Assembly: GCF_004118635.1 (NCBI RefSeq)
Contig: NZ_SDGU01000026.1
Location: forward strand, 1 to 64,000
Length of the DNA: 64,000 nucleotides
Source of the DNA: Chlorobaculum sp. 24CR
GTDB lineage: Bacteria; Bacteroidota; Chlorobiia; Chlorobiales; Chlorobiaceae
Direction: 5' to 3'
Shown: in pieces, positions 39,263-49,504 of the stretch
Position numbering within the stretch: position 1 is the first letter of the stretch
Layout: each line of letters opens with the position of its first letter
The notes under the pieces: model-generated
Databases searched by the model: none
What the model saw: the letters and a program-made list of their open reading frames with translations, nothing else
Told to the model about the DNA's origin: nothing
Made by a program: the position numbers and the translations under genes

Positions 39263-40175
39263 CATCCGGGCGGTTGTGGCGCTGCTGCTGGTGATTGCTT
39301 GCGGACCGGCCAGCGCCGCGCCGGTTCCGGGCGACGTCACCGTCAGCGCCGAGCCGGACAGCCTCTTTGCCGGCGAGCGGCTGCACTACGTCATCACCGT
39401 GCGGCACGACCGGCGCGATTCGGTCTCCGTCGCCTCGCTCAAGACCGGCCAGGGCACGCCGTTCGAGATCACCGGCGCCAAATCCTTCTTGAAAAAGCTG
39501 CCGGATGGCCGCGCCGAATTCCGCATGGACGCCGAACTTGCTGTCTTCGGTTCGGGCCGCCAGCCGCTGCCTGGCTTCACGGTCGTCACCGGCAACGCAT
39601 CGGCGGCAGGCCCGGAGCGTCTCGCCATCACGCCCACGGCCTCGGTGACGGTGCTCGGCATGAGCGACTCGACCGTCACGGAGCTGCGCCCCATCGCGCC
39701 GCCGGTCAGTGCGCCGTTTCCGGCGTGGCTGCTTGCGCCGGTGCTCATCGCGCTCGCCGCGCTGGGGCTTGCCGGATACCTCGTCGCCCGGCTCGTCACC
39801 GCCTTGCGCCGCCACCTCGACGACCCGGTACGCGCCGCCCGCCAGAAGCTCCGCGCCATCCGTCGCCAGCTCTCGAAAGGGCTTGTCCCGGCTGACGGTT
39901 ACGAATCGCTCAGCAACATTTTGCGTGAATTTCTCCAGAAGCGCTACCGCTTCGGCGCGATGGAGATGGTCACGCAGGAGATCGCCGAGGAGCTTGCCGA
40001 CCGCAAGATCAACATCCGCCAGGAGCTGATCGAGCTGCTCGACCGGGCCGACCTCGTCAAATTCGCCGACCGCCGCCCCGACATCGAAGAGTGCCGCCGC
40101 TCCCTCCGAGTCGCCGAAGTGCTCGTCGCCACCGCCGAAGTCGAGGCGGAGACGACGGCGGATGTGGAGAATTGA
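39246..40175 (+). CDS. Membrane accessory protein of the MoxR operon (DUF4381/BatD-like)
   Basis: 309 residues with a signal peptide (AVVALLLVIACGPASA), an Ig-like periplasmic domain of about 120 residues (VTVSAEPDSLFAGERLHYVITVRHD), one membrane helix near 160-185 (PAWLLAPVLIALAALGLAGYLVARLV) and a charged cytoplasmic domain. This is the third gene of the Mox/Bat operon and overlaps the DUF58 gene by 17 bases. It is shorter than BatD and looks like its truncated cousin. Function inferred from context only. Confidence 0.7.
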
Positions 40176-40183
40176 ACACTGAA

Positions 40184-40202
40184 GGCGGCCACAAGAGCCG
40201 CC
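40184..40202. repeat. Small hairpin repeat GGCGGC-N7-GCCGCC
   Basis: A six-base GC stem with loop CACAAGA, followed by CCTGCAG, nine bases after the operon's stop codon. It could be a weak terminator or a relative of the other interspersed hairpins. Confidence 0.4.
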
Positions 40203-40296
40203 CCTGCAGAATTCGCGCGGCATCGTCAGCCTGACCCGGCTGATCTCGTATTTTTTGTTACTTTTGACGGTTAAGCCCATTCAACCGCCATTCACC

Positions 40297-40722
40297 ATGC
40301 CACCAACCCACAAGCGTATTATCGGGATCGATTTCGGCGCCAAGCGGATCGGGGTGGCGGTGAGCGATCCGTTGCGGATGTTCGCCCGACCGCTGGGCAC
40401 GTTTGATTTCGAGGGACTTGCGAAGTCGCTGTCGAGGGTGCGAGACGATGAGGGGATCGAGTTGATCGTGGTCGGCTATCCGCTGAGCGACCGGGGCGAA
40501 GAGAACCGCATGACTGGCGTGATCGACCGGTTCGTCGCGGAGCTTCGGGAGGCGTTTCCCGCCGTTCCGGTGGAGACCTTCGACGAGCACCGCTCGTCAC
40601 GCAGCGCGATGAAGATTCTCGCCGCTTCGGGCGGCAGCCGCAAGAAGCGCAACGAGAAGGGGCGGCTCGACGCCGCCGCCGCCTGCCTGATTCTGCAAGG
40701 CTGGCTCGACAGTCGCCACTGA
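40297..40722 (+). CDS. ruvX: Putative pre-16S rRNA nuclease / Holliday junction resolvase RuvX (YqgF)
   Basis: 141 residues of the YqgF family: RNase H-like start GIDFGAKRIGVAVSDPLR, the conserved VVGYPLSDRGEE block, and FDEHRSSRSA with the C-terminal DAAAACLILQGWL. It is thought to process the 5' end of 16S rRNA. I chose the ATG at 40297 as the best match to family length. Confidence 0.94.
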   Translation: MPPTHKRIIGIDFGAKRIGVAVSDPLRMFARPLGTFDFEGLAKSLSRVRDDEGIELIVVGYPLSDRGEENRMTGVIDRFVAELREAFPAVPVETFDEHRSSRSAMKILAASGGSRKKRNEKGRLDAAAACLILQGWLDSRH

Positions 40723-40828
40723 GCGCATTCTGGCGACCTTCCGCCGGATTTTAGGTTTAGCATTTCGCAAGGGCTTCTGTATCTTTACAGGCTTGTCCTT
40801 CTAATGTTATAATGACCGATTTTCCCCC

Positions 40829-41410
40829 ATGACCAATTCGGAAACCCTCGCGATGTTCAAGTCGAGCGGCGCTTTGCTCGATGGCCATTTCCGGCTCACT
40901 TCAGGCCGCCACAGCAACTCCTATTTCCAGTGCGCCAAGGTGCTGCAATACCCGGACTACCTTTCGGCGATTTGCGGCGAAATCGCCGGGTTCTTCAGGG
41001 AGAGCGGCGTCACGACAGTCATTTCGCCCGCCATCGGCGGCATCGTCGTCGGCACGGAGGTCGGGCGGCAGCTCGGCGTCAAGACTATCTTCGCCGAGCG
41101 CAAGGATGGAACCATGATGATCCGGCGCGGCTTCTGTATCGATCCGTCCGAAGAGGTGCTGGTGGTGGAGGATGTCATCACCACCGGCGGCTCCGTGGCG
41201 GAGGTGATCGAGCTGGTCAGGGCCGCCGGAGCCACGGTGGCGGGCGTCGCCTCGGTGGTTGACCGCAGCAACGGCAAGGTGCGGCTGGCCGAGCGCCAGT
41301 TCTCGCTGCTCACGATGGAGGTGGTCAGTTACGCGCCGGAGGAGTGCCCGCTCTGCAAGGAGGGCGTCCCGATCGACGCGCCGGGCAGCCGAACCAATCC
41401 CCAGGGCTGA
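40829..41410 (+). CDS. pyrE: Orotate phosphoribosyltransferase
   Basis: 193 residues. The PRPP-binding motif [21 protein letters not shown] near residue 110 and the early [17 protein letters not shown] block identify OPRTase, which makes OMP from orotate and PRPP in pyrimidine synthesis. It is followed eight bases later by tyrA. A C-terminal tail with CPLCKEG is slightly unusual and could bind metal. Confidence 0.95.
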   Translation: MTNSETLAMFKSSGALLDGHFRLTSGRHSNSYFQCAKVLQYPDYLSAICGEIAGFFRESGVTTVISPAIGGIVVGTEVGRQLGVKTIFAERKDGTMMIRRGFCIDPSEEVLVVEDVITTGGSVAEVIELVRAAGATVAGVASVVDRSNGKVRLAERQFSLLTMEVVSYAPEECPLCKEGVPIDAPGSRTNPQG

Positions 41411-41418
41411 ACAGGCAG

Positions 41419-42285
41419 ATGCAGCAGGGCATCCACACCATTTCGTTCGTCGGACTCGGGCTGATCGGCGCGTCGCTGATGCAGGCGCTCAAACGCGCCG
41501 CCGAAGCGACCGGGCGGAAGATCAAGATGATCGGCTTCGATCCGTGCTTTGAGGCCGAAGACATCGCGGCGATCACCGGCGAGTGCGGCCTCGACCGCTT
41601 CGAGCCGAATCCGGCGAAGCTCTACGACGCCGATCTGGTACTGCTTTGCGCGCCGGTCGTCACCAACATCGCCCTGCTCGACGAGGTAAAGCGGCATATC
41701 CGCAAGGACGCACTGGTGAGCGACGTATCGAGCACCAAGGCTGAAATCGCCACGAGAGCGCGGGAGCTTGGCATCGAATTCATCGGGATGCACCCCATCG
41801 CCGGGCGCGAACAGCAGGGCTACCGCGCGGCATCGCCGGAGCTGCTCGACGGGCGGCTCGTGATTCTCTGCGCCGATTGCGCCAACCCCGAAACCGCCCG
41901 CGCCGCCGAACTGGCCGGGCTGCTCCGCGCCGCCGGATGCACGCAGCTCTTCATGACTCCCGAAGAGCACGACCGGGTGTACGCCAACATCAGCCACCTG
42001 CCGCAACTCGTCTCGACCGCGCTGATGGAGCACTGCCGCGAGAACGTCGCGTGGGGCGGCCCCGGATTGGCCTCGATGACGCGGCTGGCCGGCAGTCCCT
42101 GGGCGGTCTGGCGCGACATTGTCGAAACGAATCGCAACAACATCGCCGATGAGCTGGAGGCGTTTTCCGCGCTGCTCGGCGACGTCGCCAAAGAGGTGCG
42201 CGGCGGAAACGTCCAGCGCCTCGACATGCGATTCCGCGAAGCCAACGATCTCTATCAACGCCTTCAGGAGAGGAGCCGCCCATGA
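41419..42285 (+). CDS. tyrA: Prephenate dehydrogenase
   Basis: 288 residues starting [20 protein letters not shown], an NAD-binding Rossmann loop, then DVSSTKAEI and [14 protein letters not shown] with the catalytic His, and helices with [13 protein letters not shown]. It oxidises prephenate to 4-hydroxyphenylpyruvate for tyrosine. The in-frame extension upstream overlaps pyrE and does not look conserved, so I use the ATG at 41419. The stop overlaps nadK by 4 bases. Confidence 0.93.
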   Translation: MQQGIHTISFVGLGLIGASLMQALKRAAEATGRKIKMIGFDPCFEAEDIAAITGECGLDRFEPNPAKLYDADLVLLCAPVVTNIALLDEVKRHIRKDALVSDVSSTKAEIATRARELGIEFIGMHPIAGREQQGYRAASPELLDGRLVILCADCANPETARAAELAGLLRAAGCTQLFMTPEEHDRVYANISHLPQLVSTALMEHCRENVAWGGPGLASMTRLAGSPWAVWRDIVETNRNNIADELEAFSALLGDVAKEVRGGNVQRLDMRFREANDLYQRLQERSRP

Positions 42286-43133
42286 AGTTCGCCATCTTCG
42301 TGAACATCACCAGAGACAAAGCGCTGGAGCTGGCCCGCGAACTGGTCGCCTGGCTGGAGGCGCACTCGATCGACTACGCTTTCGACCCCCAGTCGGCCAA
42401 GGCGCTCGACTGCGGAAAGTGGGAAGAGAAGTCGGACCTCAGCCAGCACTGCGACGCCTTCGTCGCGCTCGGCGGCGACGGTACGCTGCTGCTCGCCTCG
42501 CACTACTCGCGCTCCAAGCCTGTGGTGGGCATCAATGTGGGCGACCTCGGCTTTCTGACCGAGTTCAGCCCGGACGAAATGTGGACGGCCATGGATCATC
42601 TGGTGAGCGGCAACTACTCGTTCCATACGCGCTCGCAGCTTGAAGCTACGCTGAAATCGGGCGAACTGCTGACCTCGCTCAACGACGTCATCATCGAAAA
42701 GGGCACCGCAACGCGGCGGCTGCCGGCCTTCACCATTTGGCTCGACGACGAAATGCTCGCCTCCTACCGCGCCGACGGCATCATCATCGCCACCTCGACC
42801 GGCTCGACGGCCTACTCGCTCTCGGCAGGCGGCCCGATCATCGCACCAAAGTCGAACGTCTTCGTCATCACCCCGATCTGCCCGCACATGCTGACCGTCC
42901 GGCCAATCGTCATCAGCGACGACAAGACGGTCAAGGTTTCGGTCGATTCGCAATCCGGGGAATTTCCGCTGAAAATGGATGGCATCCAGAAAAAATCGCT
43001 CCTTCCGGGCGAGGTGGTCACGGTGAAAAAGTCGCCGCACCACATCAATCTGGTGGCCAACGAAAAACGGAACTACTGCGAAATTCTTCGCAAAAAGCTG
43101 CTCTGGAGTCACGAGCATCCCACGGGAGAGTGA
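42282..43133 (+). CDS. nadK: NAD kinase
   Basis: 283 residues with the ATP-binding [11 protein letters not shown] near residue 66, the SLNDVII motif and the [17 protein letters not shown] block that binds NAD. It phosphorylates NAD to NADP. Coupled to tyrA by the ATGA overlap. Confidence 0.96.
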   Translation: MKFAIFVNITRDKALELARELVAWLEAHSIDYAFDPQSAKALDCGKWEEKSDLSQHCDAFVALGGDGTLLLASHYSRSKPVVGINVGDLGFLTEFSPDEMWTAMDHLVSGNYSFHTRSQLEATLKSGELLTSLNDVIIEKGTATRRLPAFTIWLDDEMLASYRADGIIIATSTGSTAYSLSAGGPIIAPKSNVFVITPICPHMLTVRPIVISDDKTVKVSVDSQSGEFPLKMDGIQKKSLLPGEVVTVKKSPHHINLVANEKRNYCEILRKKLLWSHEHPTGE

Positions 43134-43189
43134 CCGCCGCCGCCGTCGATACCCTCTCATTATCGTCCAACGAACGAGTTACCTTTTCC

Positions 43190-44656
43190 ATGACCCGACA
43201 CCTCTCCCCCTTCTGGCTGAACCGGCTGCTCGGCATTCCCGCCTCGACGCCGCTCACCCCCCGCGCCATGGCTTCGACGTTGCGCGTGGCCTTCTGCCCG
43301 CCGCAGGAGGAGAGCCCGCGCCTCGACCGCTTTATCGCGGCGTTGCGGGAGGCGTTCGCGGAGTGCGGGGTGACGATGGCCGAGACGGCGGCGGCAGTGG
43401 CGGGCGGGCGGGAGTCACGCGTCGAGGCGGGCACGGCGCTCATCGCGCCGGGCAGATTCGCGGACGGGGAGCTGCCGATCAGCCGCGTTTCGACGCTCTA
43501 CAACAACCTGATCGTCGGTGTTTACGACGAAGCGCCGCCGGTGCATAACGGCCAGACGCCGCAGGAGACGCTCGACGCAGTGGTCGGCAAGCTCGCCTGG
43601 GAGATGGTGCATCTGCTTATCTACGTGACCGAAACGTCGTGGACGGTGTGCAGCATGAACGGCGGCATCACCACTTTCGACACGCCGCTGCCGGAGCCGC
43701 GCGATGTGCTCGAATCGCTGATTCCGAAGCTCACCGCGCAGGTGGTGCCGCCGCGCGACGGCGAGCTGGAACTTCGCCCCGGCTCGCTCGACACCGGGGC
43801 CCCGGAGTTCCTGAAGTTCGCCGCTGATTTCGTGGAGTGCGGGCGCATCTGGGCGAAAAACCCGCGCTTCATGAACCACACCTCGCGCGAGTCGCTCGAC
43901 TACCGTAACGGCTTTTGCCGCAAGATCGTCTCGCGCTACCTCGACGACCGCAGCGGCATGAGCTACGGCTTCTTCGCCCGCCAGCTCCCGGTGAAGGTCG
44001 CGCCTGCAATCGAGGCGGACGGCGGCGGCGAAGCGTCAGGCAACGAAGTATTCGCGCCGGTGACGATTGCCGGGAAGCGCCTGCTTGTGCCGGTGCCTGC
44101 CGTGCGCATCCTCACCACCCGGTCGGGCTGCCGGAAAACGGCCCTCGACCCGCGCCACGACCTGGTGGAGATCGGGCTGGAAAATGGCCGCGCATGGCTG
44201 GCCACGCCTGCCGGATTGCCGGAGGGCCTCGTCTCGAAGCCCTCGTTCGACACCCTCACCATCATCGCCCACGCCGTCGGCAACGCCATGATCTCAAGCA
44301 TCCTGCTCGCGCTCGCTCCCGGCAGCCGCTTTCCCGCACTGCTCGAACGCTTCGGCTGCGGCATGACGCACTGGCACCACTACCCCGACGAGGACATGGT
44401 TCCGGACGGCTACGTGGTGCACGGCTTCGACAATCCGCCGGTCTCGTGCTCGACGCCGCAATCGGCGGCCTACAGCCTCCTCGGCAAGCTCGACGCGCTG
44501 GAGCGCGCAATCGAAGATGGCGACGGCCTCGACTACCTCGGCGACGTGCACATCGAGCCGGGCCACGGCACCAACGTCGTCGGCACCAGGTCGCTGGCGA
44601 AAATGGCGATGTTTCTCAACGCCGACTGCTGCGTTTGTTCAAAAAGTGAGGAGTGA
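43190..44656 (+). CDS. Large protein of unknown function
   Basis: 488 residues from the ATG at 43190. No signal peptide or clear membrane helix. It begins MTRHLSPFWLNRLLGIPAS and has conserved-looking blocks such as VTETSWTVCSMNGGITTFD (about 150) and FGCGMTHWHHYPDEDMVPDGY (about 390), and ends in a Cys-containing tail NADCCVCSKSEE. The His/Asp-rich block could hold a metal site. It lies after nadK with a 56-base gap. I do not recognise the family. Codon usage and length make it a convincing gene. Confidence 0.75.
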   Translation: MTRHLSPFWLNRLLGIPASTPLTPRAMASTLRVAFCPPQEESPRLDRFIAALREAFAECGVTMAETAAAVAGGRESRVEAGTALIAPGRFADGELPISRVSTLYNNLIVGVYDEAPPVHNGQTPQETLDAVVGKLAWEMVHLLIYVTETSWTVCSMNGGITTFDTPLPEPRDVLESLIPKLTAQVVPPRDGELELRPGSLDTGAPEFLKFAADFVECGRIWAKNPRFMNHTSRESLDYRNGFCRKIVSRYLDDRSGMSYGFFARQLPVKVAPAIEADGGGEASGNEVFAPVTIAGKRLLVPVPAVRILTTRSGCRKTALDPRHDLVEIGLENGRAWLATPAGLPEGLVSKPSFDTLTIIAHAVGNAMISSILLALAPGSRFPALLERFGCGMTHWHHYPDEDMVPDGYVVHGFDNPPVSCSTPQSAAYSLLGKLDALERAIEDGDGLDYLGDVHIEPGHGTNVVGTRSLAKMAMFLNADCCVCSKSEE

Positions 44657-44683
44657 GGGGAAGAATCGAGCGTGTTGCATTTG

Positions 44684-44760
44684 TGTAGGGGTAGGCCTTG
44701 CGCCTACCCTTGCAGGGCAATCAAAAAACCTTCAGGGCAGGCGCAAGGCCTGCCCCTACA
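44684..44760. repeat. 22-base inverted-repeat element
   Basis: TGTAGGGGTAGGCCTTGCGCCT at 44684-44705 is matched in inverse orientation at 44739-44760 with a single mismatch (given as two arms: 5' TGTAGGGG, 3' CCCCTACA). Each arm also folds on itself (AGGCCTTGCGCCT, AGGCGCAAGGCCT). The 33-base interior is AT-rich. It sits between convergent genes and looks like a nonautonomous small mobile or REP-type element. Confidence 0.7.
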
Positions 44761-44784
44761 GGAAAATTGCCGATCCCCTAATTT

Positions 44785-45330
44785 TCAATTATTCGGCTTT
44801 TCGCTGTGCTCCCAGCGGTTCTGGTGGTCGAGGATCATTTCGGCGATTTCGCGCACGCAGCCTCGTCCTCCCTCGAACACCGAGATGTAGGCGACGCGGT
44901 TGCGCAGGTACTCCGCGCCGTTGATCGGCGTCACCGGCAATCCCGCCTTTTTCAGCAATTCCAGATCGTCGATGTCGTCAGCGATGCAGGCGCACTCGTC
45001 GTCCTGCAAGCCGTGGCGGCTTTTGAACGCTTCGTACGCTTCGAGCCGCTCCTCGCCGTCGAGAAAGAGATCGACCGGTCCGGCAGCTTCGAGCACCTGG
45101 CGGTAGGCCCCGGCCTGCCGTCCGGCGATGACCGCCACCTTCATGCCGAGGCGCAACGCCTCGCGGATGCCGACGAGGTCGCGGGCGTAAACGCCGGGCA
45201 TTTCGCGCCCCTCGCCGTCGAGGGTGATTGTGCCGTTGGTGAGGACTCCGTCGAGAGAGATGACCAGCGCCTTGACGGCGTCAAGGGCGGCGTTGATCTG
45301 TGAAGAGGGGTCAGCCTGGTAGGGCTGCAT
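44785..45330 (-). CDS. KdsC-like HAD protein with altered catalytic motif
   Basis: 181 residues (ATG at 45330; a TTG at 45354 would add eight). It resembles 3-deoxy-D-manno-octulosonate 8-phosphate phosphatase: motif I VISLDGVLTNG, the ARDLVGIREAL and IAGRQAGA blocks, and motif IV ADDIDDLELLKKAG. In normal KdsC motif I is DVDGV; here the first Asp, the phosphate nucleophile, is Ser (codon 45256-45258). It lies next to kdsA, so it may still bind the substrate or use other chemistry. Activity cannot be assumed. Confidence 0.85.
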   Translation of the reverse strand: MQPYQADPSSQINAALDAVKALVISLDGVLTNGTITLDGEGREMPGVYARDLVGIREALRLGMKVAVIAGRQAGAYRQVLEAAGPVDLFLDGEERLEAYEAFKSRHGLQDDECACIADDIDDLELLKKAGLPVTPINGAEYLRNRVAYISVFEGGRGCVREIAEMILDHQNRWEHSEKPNN

Positions 45331-45366
45331 TCCGAAAAACTGGAAAGAGCTCAAGAGTGTAACTGG

Positions 45367-46209
45367 TTAACGTGAATGAAATTCTTCCCTGATCGACTGC
45401 ATACATCGCTGGAGCTGCATCAGCGCCCGCACCATTTCGCCGAATTCGGCGAGCGGGGCCTGCGTCGAGGCGTCGGACATGGCGGTCGCCGGATCGGGAT
45501 GCACCTCGAAAAAGAGGCCATCGACTCCTGTGGCGACAGCGGCGCGGGCCAGCGGCATCAGGAACCGACGGTCGCCACCCGACACGCCCGCCCCCGCGCC
45601 CGGAAGCTGAACGCTGTGCGTGACGTCGACAATGACCGGCCAGCCGGAATCGGCCATGATCGGCAGCCCCCTGAAGTCAACGACGAGGTTGTGGTAGCCG
45701 AAGGTGGTTCCCCGCTCGGTGAGCATGATTTTTTTGTTGCCCGTCGAAGCGGCCTTCTCCGCAGCGTAAGCCATGTCCTCCGGCGCGAGGAATTGCCCCT
45801 TTTTGATATTGACGGCGAGGCCCGTCGAGGCGGCGGCCACGATCAGGTCGGTCTGGCGGCACAGGAACGCCGGAATCTGGAGCACATCGACGTACGACGC
45901 GGCGAGCTCGACCTCGGAGGTTTCGTGAACGTCGGTCAGGACAGGCATCCCGAAATAGTCCCTGATCTCGCGCAGGATTTCGAGTGCCTCGCGGTCGCCG
46001 ATGCCGGTATATGAAGAGGCCGACGAGCGGTTCGCCTTGCGGTAAGACCCCTTGAAGATGATGCGCACATCTTCCTGCTTGCGGATGCGGTCGAGTTCGG
46101 CGGCGACCTCCATCGCCATCCGGCGGTTTTCAATCAGGCACGGCCCCGCGATGAGGAACAGCCCCTTCGGGCCAGGCAGCGACACAGGGCCAACCGAGAA
46201 CTTTTGCAT
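45367..46209 (-). CDS. kdsA: 3-deoxy-D-manno-octulosonate 8-phosphate synthase
   Basis: 280 residues: [20 protein letters not shown], then [22 protein letters not shown] and [14 protein letters not shown] blocks of KdsA. It condenses phosphoenolpyruvate with arabinose 5-phosphate to make Kdo8P for lipopolysaccharide. The downstream KdsC-like gene would act next. The gene ends at the right side of the interval that may have been inverted (see the clpB halves). Confidence 0.96.
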   Translation of the reverse strand: MQKFSVGPVSLPGPKGLFLIAGPCLIENRRMAMEVAAELDRIRKQEDVRIIFKGSYRKANRSSASSYTGIGDREALEILREIRDYFGMPVLTDVHETSEVELAASYVDVLQIPAFLCRQTDLIVAAASTGLAVNIKKGQFLAPEDMAYAAEKAASTGNKKIMLTERGTTFGYHNLVVDFRGLPIMADSGWPVIVDVTHSVQLPGAGAGVSGGDRRFLMPLARAAVATGVDGLFFEVHPDPATAMSDASTQAPLAEFGEMVRALMQLQRCMQSIREEFHSR

Positions 46210-46339
46210 CCTTTGTCCTGTTTGATTACAAGAGTTAACGGCAGCAACAAGTGAGGCCGGTTTGTTTTGACTCTGATGAATCAGGCACTGAATTTAATCA
46301 ATAATTTATCTTTTCATTCTCCAACAAAGATAGCTGATT
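46210..46339. promoter_or_regulatory. Promoter/breakpoint spacer before the clpB C-terminal half
   Basis: 130 bases between divergent kdsA and the ClpB C-terminal half, AT-rich towards the latter. A TTGACT at 46267-46272 is the best -35 candidate, but a well-spaced -10 box is not clear. It contains an in-frame TAG three codons before the clpB ATG, so the ORF cannot be a readthrough of longer coding sequence. One end of the proposed inversion must lie here. Confidence 0.45.
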
Positions 46340-47656
46340 ATGAATACCGCAGATACCAGACAGAGGCTGCTCGACATCGAAAAGCAGATCGCAAGCCTCA
46401 AGGAGGAGCAGGCGACCGTCAAAGCGCAGTGGGATGCCGAGAAGGAGCTGATTCATACTTCACGCCGCCTCAAATCGGAGCTTGAAGAGCTGCGCGTACA
46501 GGCCGAGAATTATGAACGCAGCGGCGACTACGGCAAGGTGGCCGAGATACGCTACGGCAAGATCGCCGGAATCGAAAAGGAGCTGGAAGAGAACAACCGC
46601 AAGATCGAGGCGCGACAGGCCTCCGGCGACCTCATCATGAAGGAGGAGATCGACGCGGGCGACATCGCCGACATCGTCTCGCGATGGACGGGCATTCCGG
46701 TCAGCAAGATGCTCCAGTCGGAGCGCCAGAAGCTGCTCGGCATCGAGGCCGAGCTGCACCACCGCGTGGTCGGCCAGGACGAGGCGGTGCGGGCGGTCAG
46801 CGACGCCGTCAAGCGCTCCCGCGCCGGCATGGGCGACGAGAAGCGCCCGATCGGCTCGTTCATTTTCCTCGGCCCGACCGGCGTCGGCAAAACCGAGCTG
46901 GCCCGAACGCTTGCCGAATATCTTTTCAATGACGACGAGGCGCTCATCCGCATCGACATGAGCGAGTACATGGAGTCGCACACCGTCAGCCGCCTGGTCG
47001 GCGCGCCTCCCGGCTACGTCGGCTACGAAGAGGGCGGCCAGCTCACCGAAGCAGTGCGGCGCAAACCATTCTCTGTAGTGCTGCTCGACGAAATCGAAAA
47101 AGCGCACCCGGATGTGTTCAACATCCTGCTCCAGATTCTCGACGACGGGCGCCTGACCGACAGCAAGGGGCGCACGGTGAACTTCAAGAACACCATCATT
47201 ATCATGACGAGCAACATCGGCGCGCAGCTCATCCAGAGCGAGATGGAGCAGCTCGAAGGGCGCGATGCTGACGTGGCGATGGCCGGTTTGCAGGAGCGGC
47301 TCTTTCAGCTCCTCAAGCAGCAGGTGAGGCCGGAGTTCCTGAACCGCATCGACGAGGTGATTCTCTTCACGCCGCTCAACAGGGAGCACCTGCGCGAGAT
47401 CGTCACCATCCAGTTCAACCGGATCAAGGAGACTGCGAGGCGTCAGCGCATCACGCTCGAAATCTCGGACGACGCGCTCATGTGGCTCGCCAAAACAGGC
47501 TTCGATCCGGCCTTCGGCGCGCGCCCGCTCAAGCGCGTCTTGCAGCGGCAGATCACCAACCGCATCTCCGAGATGATTCTTTCCGGCGAGGTCGGCGAGA
47601 ACGACGCCGTCGAGATCGGGCTGGAGGGCGAGCGCATTGTTATGCACAAAAAGTAG
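46340..47656 (+). CDS. clpB: ClpB disaggregase, C-terminal half (split gene)
   Basis: 438 residues corresponding to the second half of ClpB: remainder of the middle-domain coiled coil (about 5-95, with [18 protein letters not shown]), the [14 protein letters not shown] linker, and the second AAA+ module with Walker A GPTGVGKT (178-185), pore loop GYVG (225-228), Walker B VLLDE (247-251) and the C-terminal domain to the end. It starts at its own ATG; the upstream in-frame TAG is three codons before. No Clp-N or NBD1 is present; those are at 18014-19342. Fused, the halves give a normal ClpB of about 880 residues. Confidence 0.95.
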   Translation: MNTADTRQRLLDIEKQIASLKEEQATVKAQWDAEKELIHTSRRLKSELEELRVQAENYERSGDYGKVAEIRYGKIAGIEKELEENNRKIEARQASGDLIMKEEIDAGDIADIVSRWTGIPVSKMLQSERQKLLGIEAELHHRVVGQDEAVRAVSDAVKRSRAGMGDEKRPIGSFIFLGPTGVGKTELARTLAEYLFNDDEALIRIDMSEYMESHTVSRLVGAPPGYVGYEEGGQLTEAVRRKPFSVVLLDEIEKAHPDVFNILLQILDDGRLTDSKGRTVNFKNTIIIMTSNIGAQLIQSEMEQLEGRDADVAMAGLQERLFQLLKQQVRPEFLNRIDEVILFTPLNREHLREIVTIQFNRIKETARRQRITLEISDDALMWLAKTGFDPAFGARPLKRVLQRQITNRISEMILSGEVGENDAVEIGLEGERIVMHKK

Positions 47657-47672
47657 CCCTTAAGCGCAAGCT

Positions 47673-47698
47673 GGACGGAGCTTCTTGCAGTTCCGTCC
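47673..47698 (+). terminator. Hairpin after the clpB C-terminal half
   Basis: A seven-base stem GGACGGA/TCCGTCC with a 12-base loop, 17 bases beyond the stop codon. There is no long T run, so its strength is uncertain. Confidence 0.45.
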
Positions 47699-47733
47699 GG
47701 CGTAAACAATTACAAAAGGCGTAACAGGATGAA

Positions 47734-47797
47734 ATTGGGCTAAAGCCCCGATTTGTATTATTGTAACTCTCGACCCCGGACTGAAGTCCGGGGCAAT
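47734..47797 (+). repeat. Double-hairpin interspersed repeat, copy B
   Basis: ATTGGGCTAAAGCCC followed by a 25-base spacer and CCCCGGACTGAAGTCCGGGG then CAAT. It matches, in inverse orientation, the element at 52353-52420 along most of its length, including the ATT-rich spacer. It is a small noncoding repeat before nagZ. Confidence 0.8.
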
Positions 47798-47858
47798 GGT
47801 TTTAAGAGAATTACTGGCCGGAGCTATAATGGATGCAGCTATAACCACCCTGCGCTAT

Positions 47859-48980
47859 ATGAACAAGAGCCTCCTCGCCGCGCTGCTGCTTCTTTTGAGC
47901 TTCACCTCTGCGCTTGCCGACACATCACGCCAGCCCGACAGTCTTTCGATTAAAATCGGCCAGATGCTCATGATCGGCTTCCGGGGCATGGAGGCCAAAG
48001 CGGGGTCGCCTGTCGCCGCCGATATTCGCGAGCGGGGCATCGGCGCCGTGGTGCTCTTCGATTACGACGTACCGTCAAGATCGCCCGTGCGCAACATCGA
48101 GTCGGCGGAGCAGCTCCGGCGGCTCTCCTCGGAGCTGCAACAGCGCTCGTCGATTCCGCTGTTGGTCGCCATCGACCAAGAGGGCGGGCGCGTCTGCCGT
48201 CTCAAGCCGTCGCGCGGCTTCCCGCCAACCCTCTCCGCCGCCCGCCTCGGCAAGCTCGACAACGCCGACAATACACGGCAGGCCGCCGGATCGACCGCCG
48301 CGCTCCTCGCGAGCCTCGGCGTCAACATGAACCTCGCGCCGGTCGTCGATCTGAACGTCAACCAGAACAATCCCGTCATCGGCAAGCTCGACCGGAGCTT
48401 CTCCGCCGACCCGGCGGTGGTCGCCCGGCAGGCGCGAATTTTCGTCGATGCGTTCCATCGGCATGGCGTCATCGCGGCGCTGAAGCACTTCCCCGGCCAC
48501 GGCAGCTCGACGACCGACACCCACAAAGATTTCACCGACGTCACCGCCACCTGGTCGAAAAAAGAGCTTGAACCGTACCGGAAACTGATCGGCGAGGGGT
48601 ACAATGATCCGGTTATGACCGCCCACGTCTTCAACGCCCGGCTCGACAGCCGCTACCCGGCGACGCTCTCGAAGGCGACGATTGACGGCTTCTTGCGCCA
48701 GAAGCTTGGCTTCCGGGGCGTGGTCGTCAGCGACGACATGCAGATGAAGGCCATCGCCGACCGCTACGGCCTCGAAGAGGCGATCCGGCTGTCGATCGAT
48801 GCTGGCGTCGATATTCTGATTTTCGGCAACAATGTCAGCTACGATCCCGACATCGCCAGCAAAGCGACCAGCATCATCCGCCGCCTCGTCGAAAAAGGCG
48901 CCATTTCACCGAAACGCATTGATGAGTCGTACCGGCGCATCATGGCCCTGAAAACCCGAACCATCGCTCCACGCCCATGA
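47859..48980 (+). CDS. nagZ: Beta-N-acetylhexosaminidase, GH3 (NagZ-like)
   Basis: 373 residues with a signal peptide ([16 protein letters not shown]), then the GH3 barrel. The NagZ hallmark [16 protein letters not shown] supplies the catalytic His/Asp pair, and [10 protein letters not shown] holds the nucleophile Asp. It removes N-acetylglucosamine from peptidoglycan fragments. The signal peptide places it in the periplasm or outer membrane, unlike cytoplasmic E. coli NagZ. I chose the Met at 47859 because the earlier possible start overlaps the repeat element. It overlaps sixA by 4 bases. Confidence 0.9.
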   Translation: MNKSLLAALLLLLSFTSALADTSRQPDSLSIKIGQMLMIGFRGMEAKAGSPVAADIRERGIGAVVLFDYDVPSRSPVRNIESAEQLRRLSSELQQRSSIPLLVAIDQEGGRVCRLKPSRGFPPTLSAARLGKLDNADNTRQAAGSTAALLASLGVNMNLAPVVDLNVNQNNPVIGKLDRSFSADPAVVARQARIFVDAFHRHGVIAALKHFPGHGSSTTDTHKDFTDVTATWSKKELEPYRKLIGEGYNDPVMTAHVFNARLDSRYPATLSKATIDGFLRQKLGFRGVVVSDDMQMKAIADRYGLEEAIRLSIDAGVDILIFGNNVSYDPDIASKATSIIRRLVEKGAISPKRIDESYRRIMALKTRTIAPRP

Positions 48981-49468
48981 AAACCCTTTACCTCGTCCGC
49001 CACGCCAAAGCTGGCTGGCACGATCCGGCTATGGCCGACTTCGACCGCCCGCTCACCAAGCGGGGCCACAAGCAAGCCGAAGAGATGAGTCGCCGCCTGC
49101 ACAAGAAAAAGATTACGCCGGAGTTGCTCGTTTCGAGTCCGGCGAGCCGGGCGCTCGAAACGGCGGAGATTTTCGCGGACGCTTTTGGCATCGAGCGGCG
49201 GGAGATCGTGCAGAAAATCGAAATCTACGAAGGAGGTATCGACGCGCTCGCGGCCCTCGTCCGGTCGCTCGCCGACGAGGAGAATACGGCGATGCTCTTC
49301 GGCCACAACCCCGCCATCAGCGCCTTCGTCGGCTGGCTCACCGGCCAGCGCGCCGAAGCGATGGACACCTGCGGAGTCGCGAAAATCGAGCTGGATTGCG
49401 ATCACTGGCGTGATACCGCCGAAGGCAGCGGAAGGTTCGACTGGTACGAGTTTCCGGAGAAAGAGTGA
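48977..49468 (+). CDS. sixA: SixA-type phosphohistidine phosphatase
   Basis: 163 residues of the histidine phosphatase superfamily, with LVRHAKAGW (the RHG motif, here RHA) near residue 6 and the second catalytic His in [10 protein letters not shown]. SixA-type enzymes dephosphorylate histidine on phosphotransfer proteins. Coupled to nagZ. The in vivo substrate is unknown. Confidence 0.85.
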   Translation: MKTLYLVRHAKAGWHDPAMADFDRPLTKRGHKQAEEMSRRLHKKKITPELLVSSPASRALETAEIFADAFGIERREIVQKIEIYEGGIDALAALVRSLADEENTAMLFGHNPAISAFVGWLTGQRAEAMDTCGVAKIELDCDHWRDTAEGSGRFDWYEFPEKE

Positions 49469-49504
49469 GTGCAGGTCAACAGTAGGGCGTACGCAATTCG
49501 TCCC

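Noticed and set aside
40184-40202. Including the GGCGGC hairpin in the double-hairpin repeat family
   Set aside because: The stem is short and the surroundings do not match the other copies, so I list it separately.
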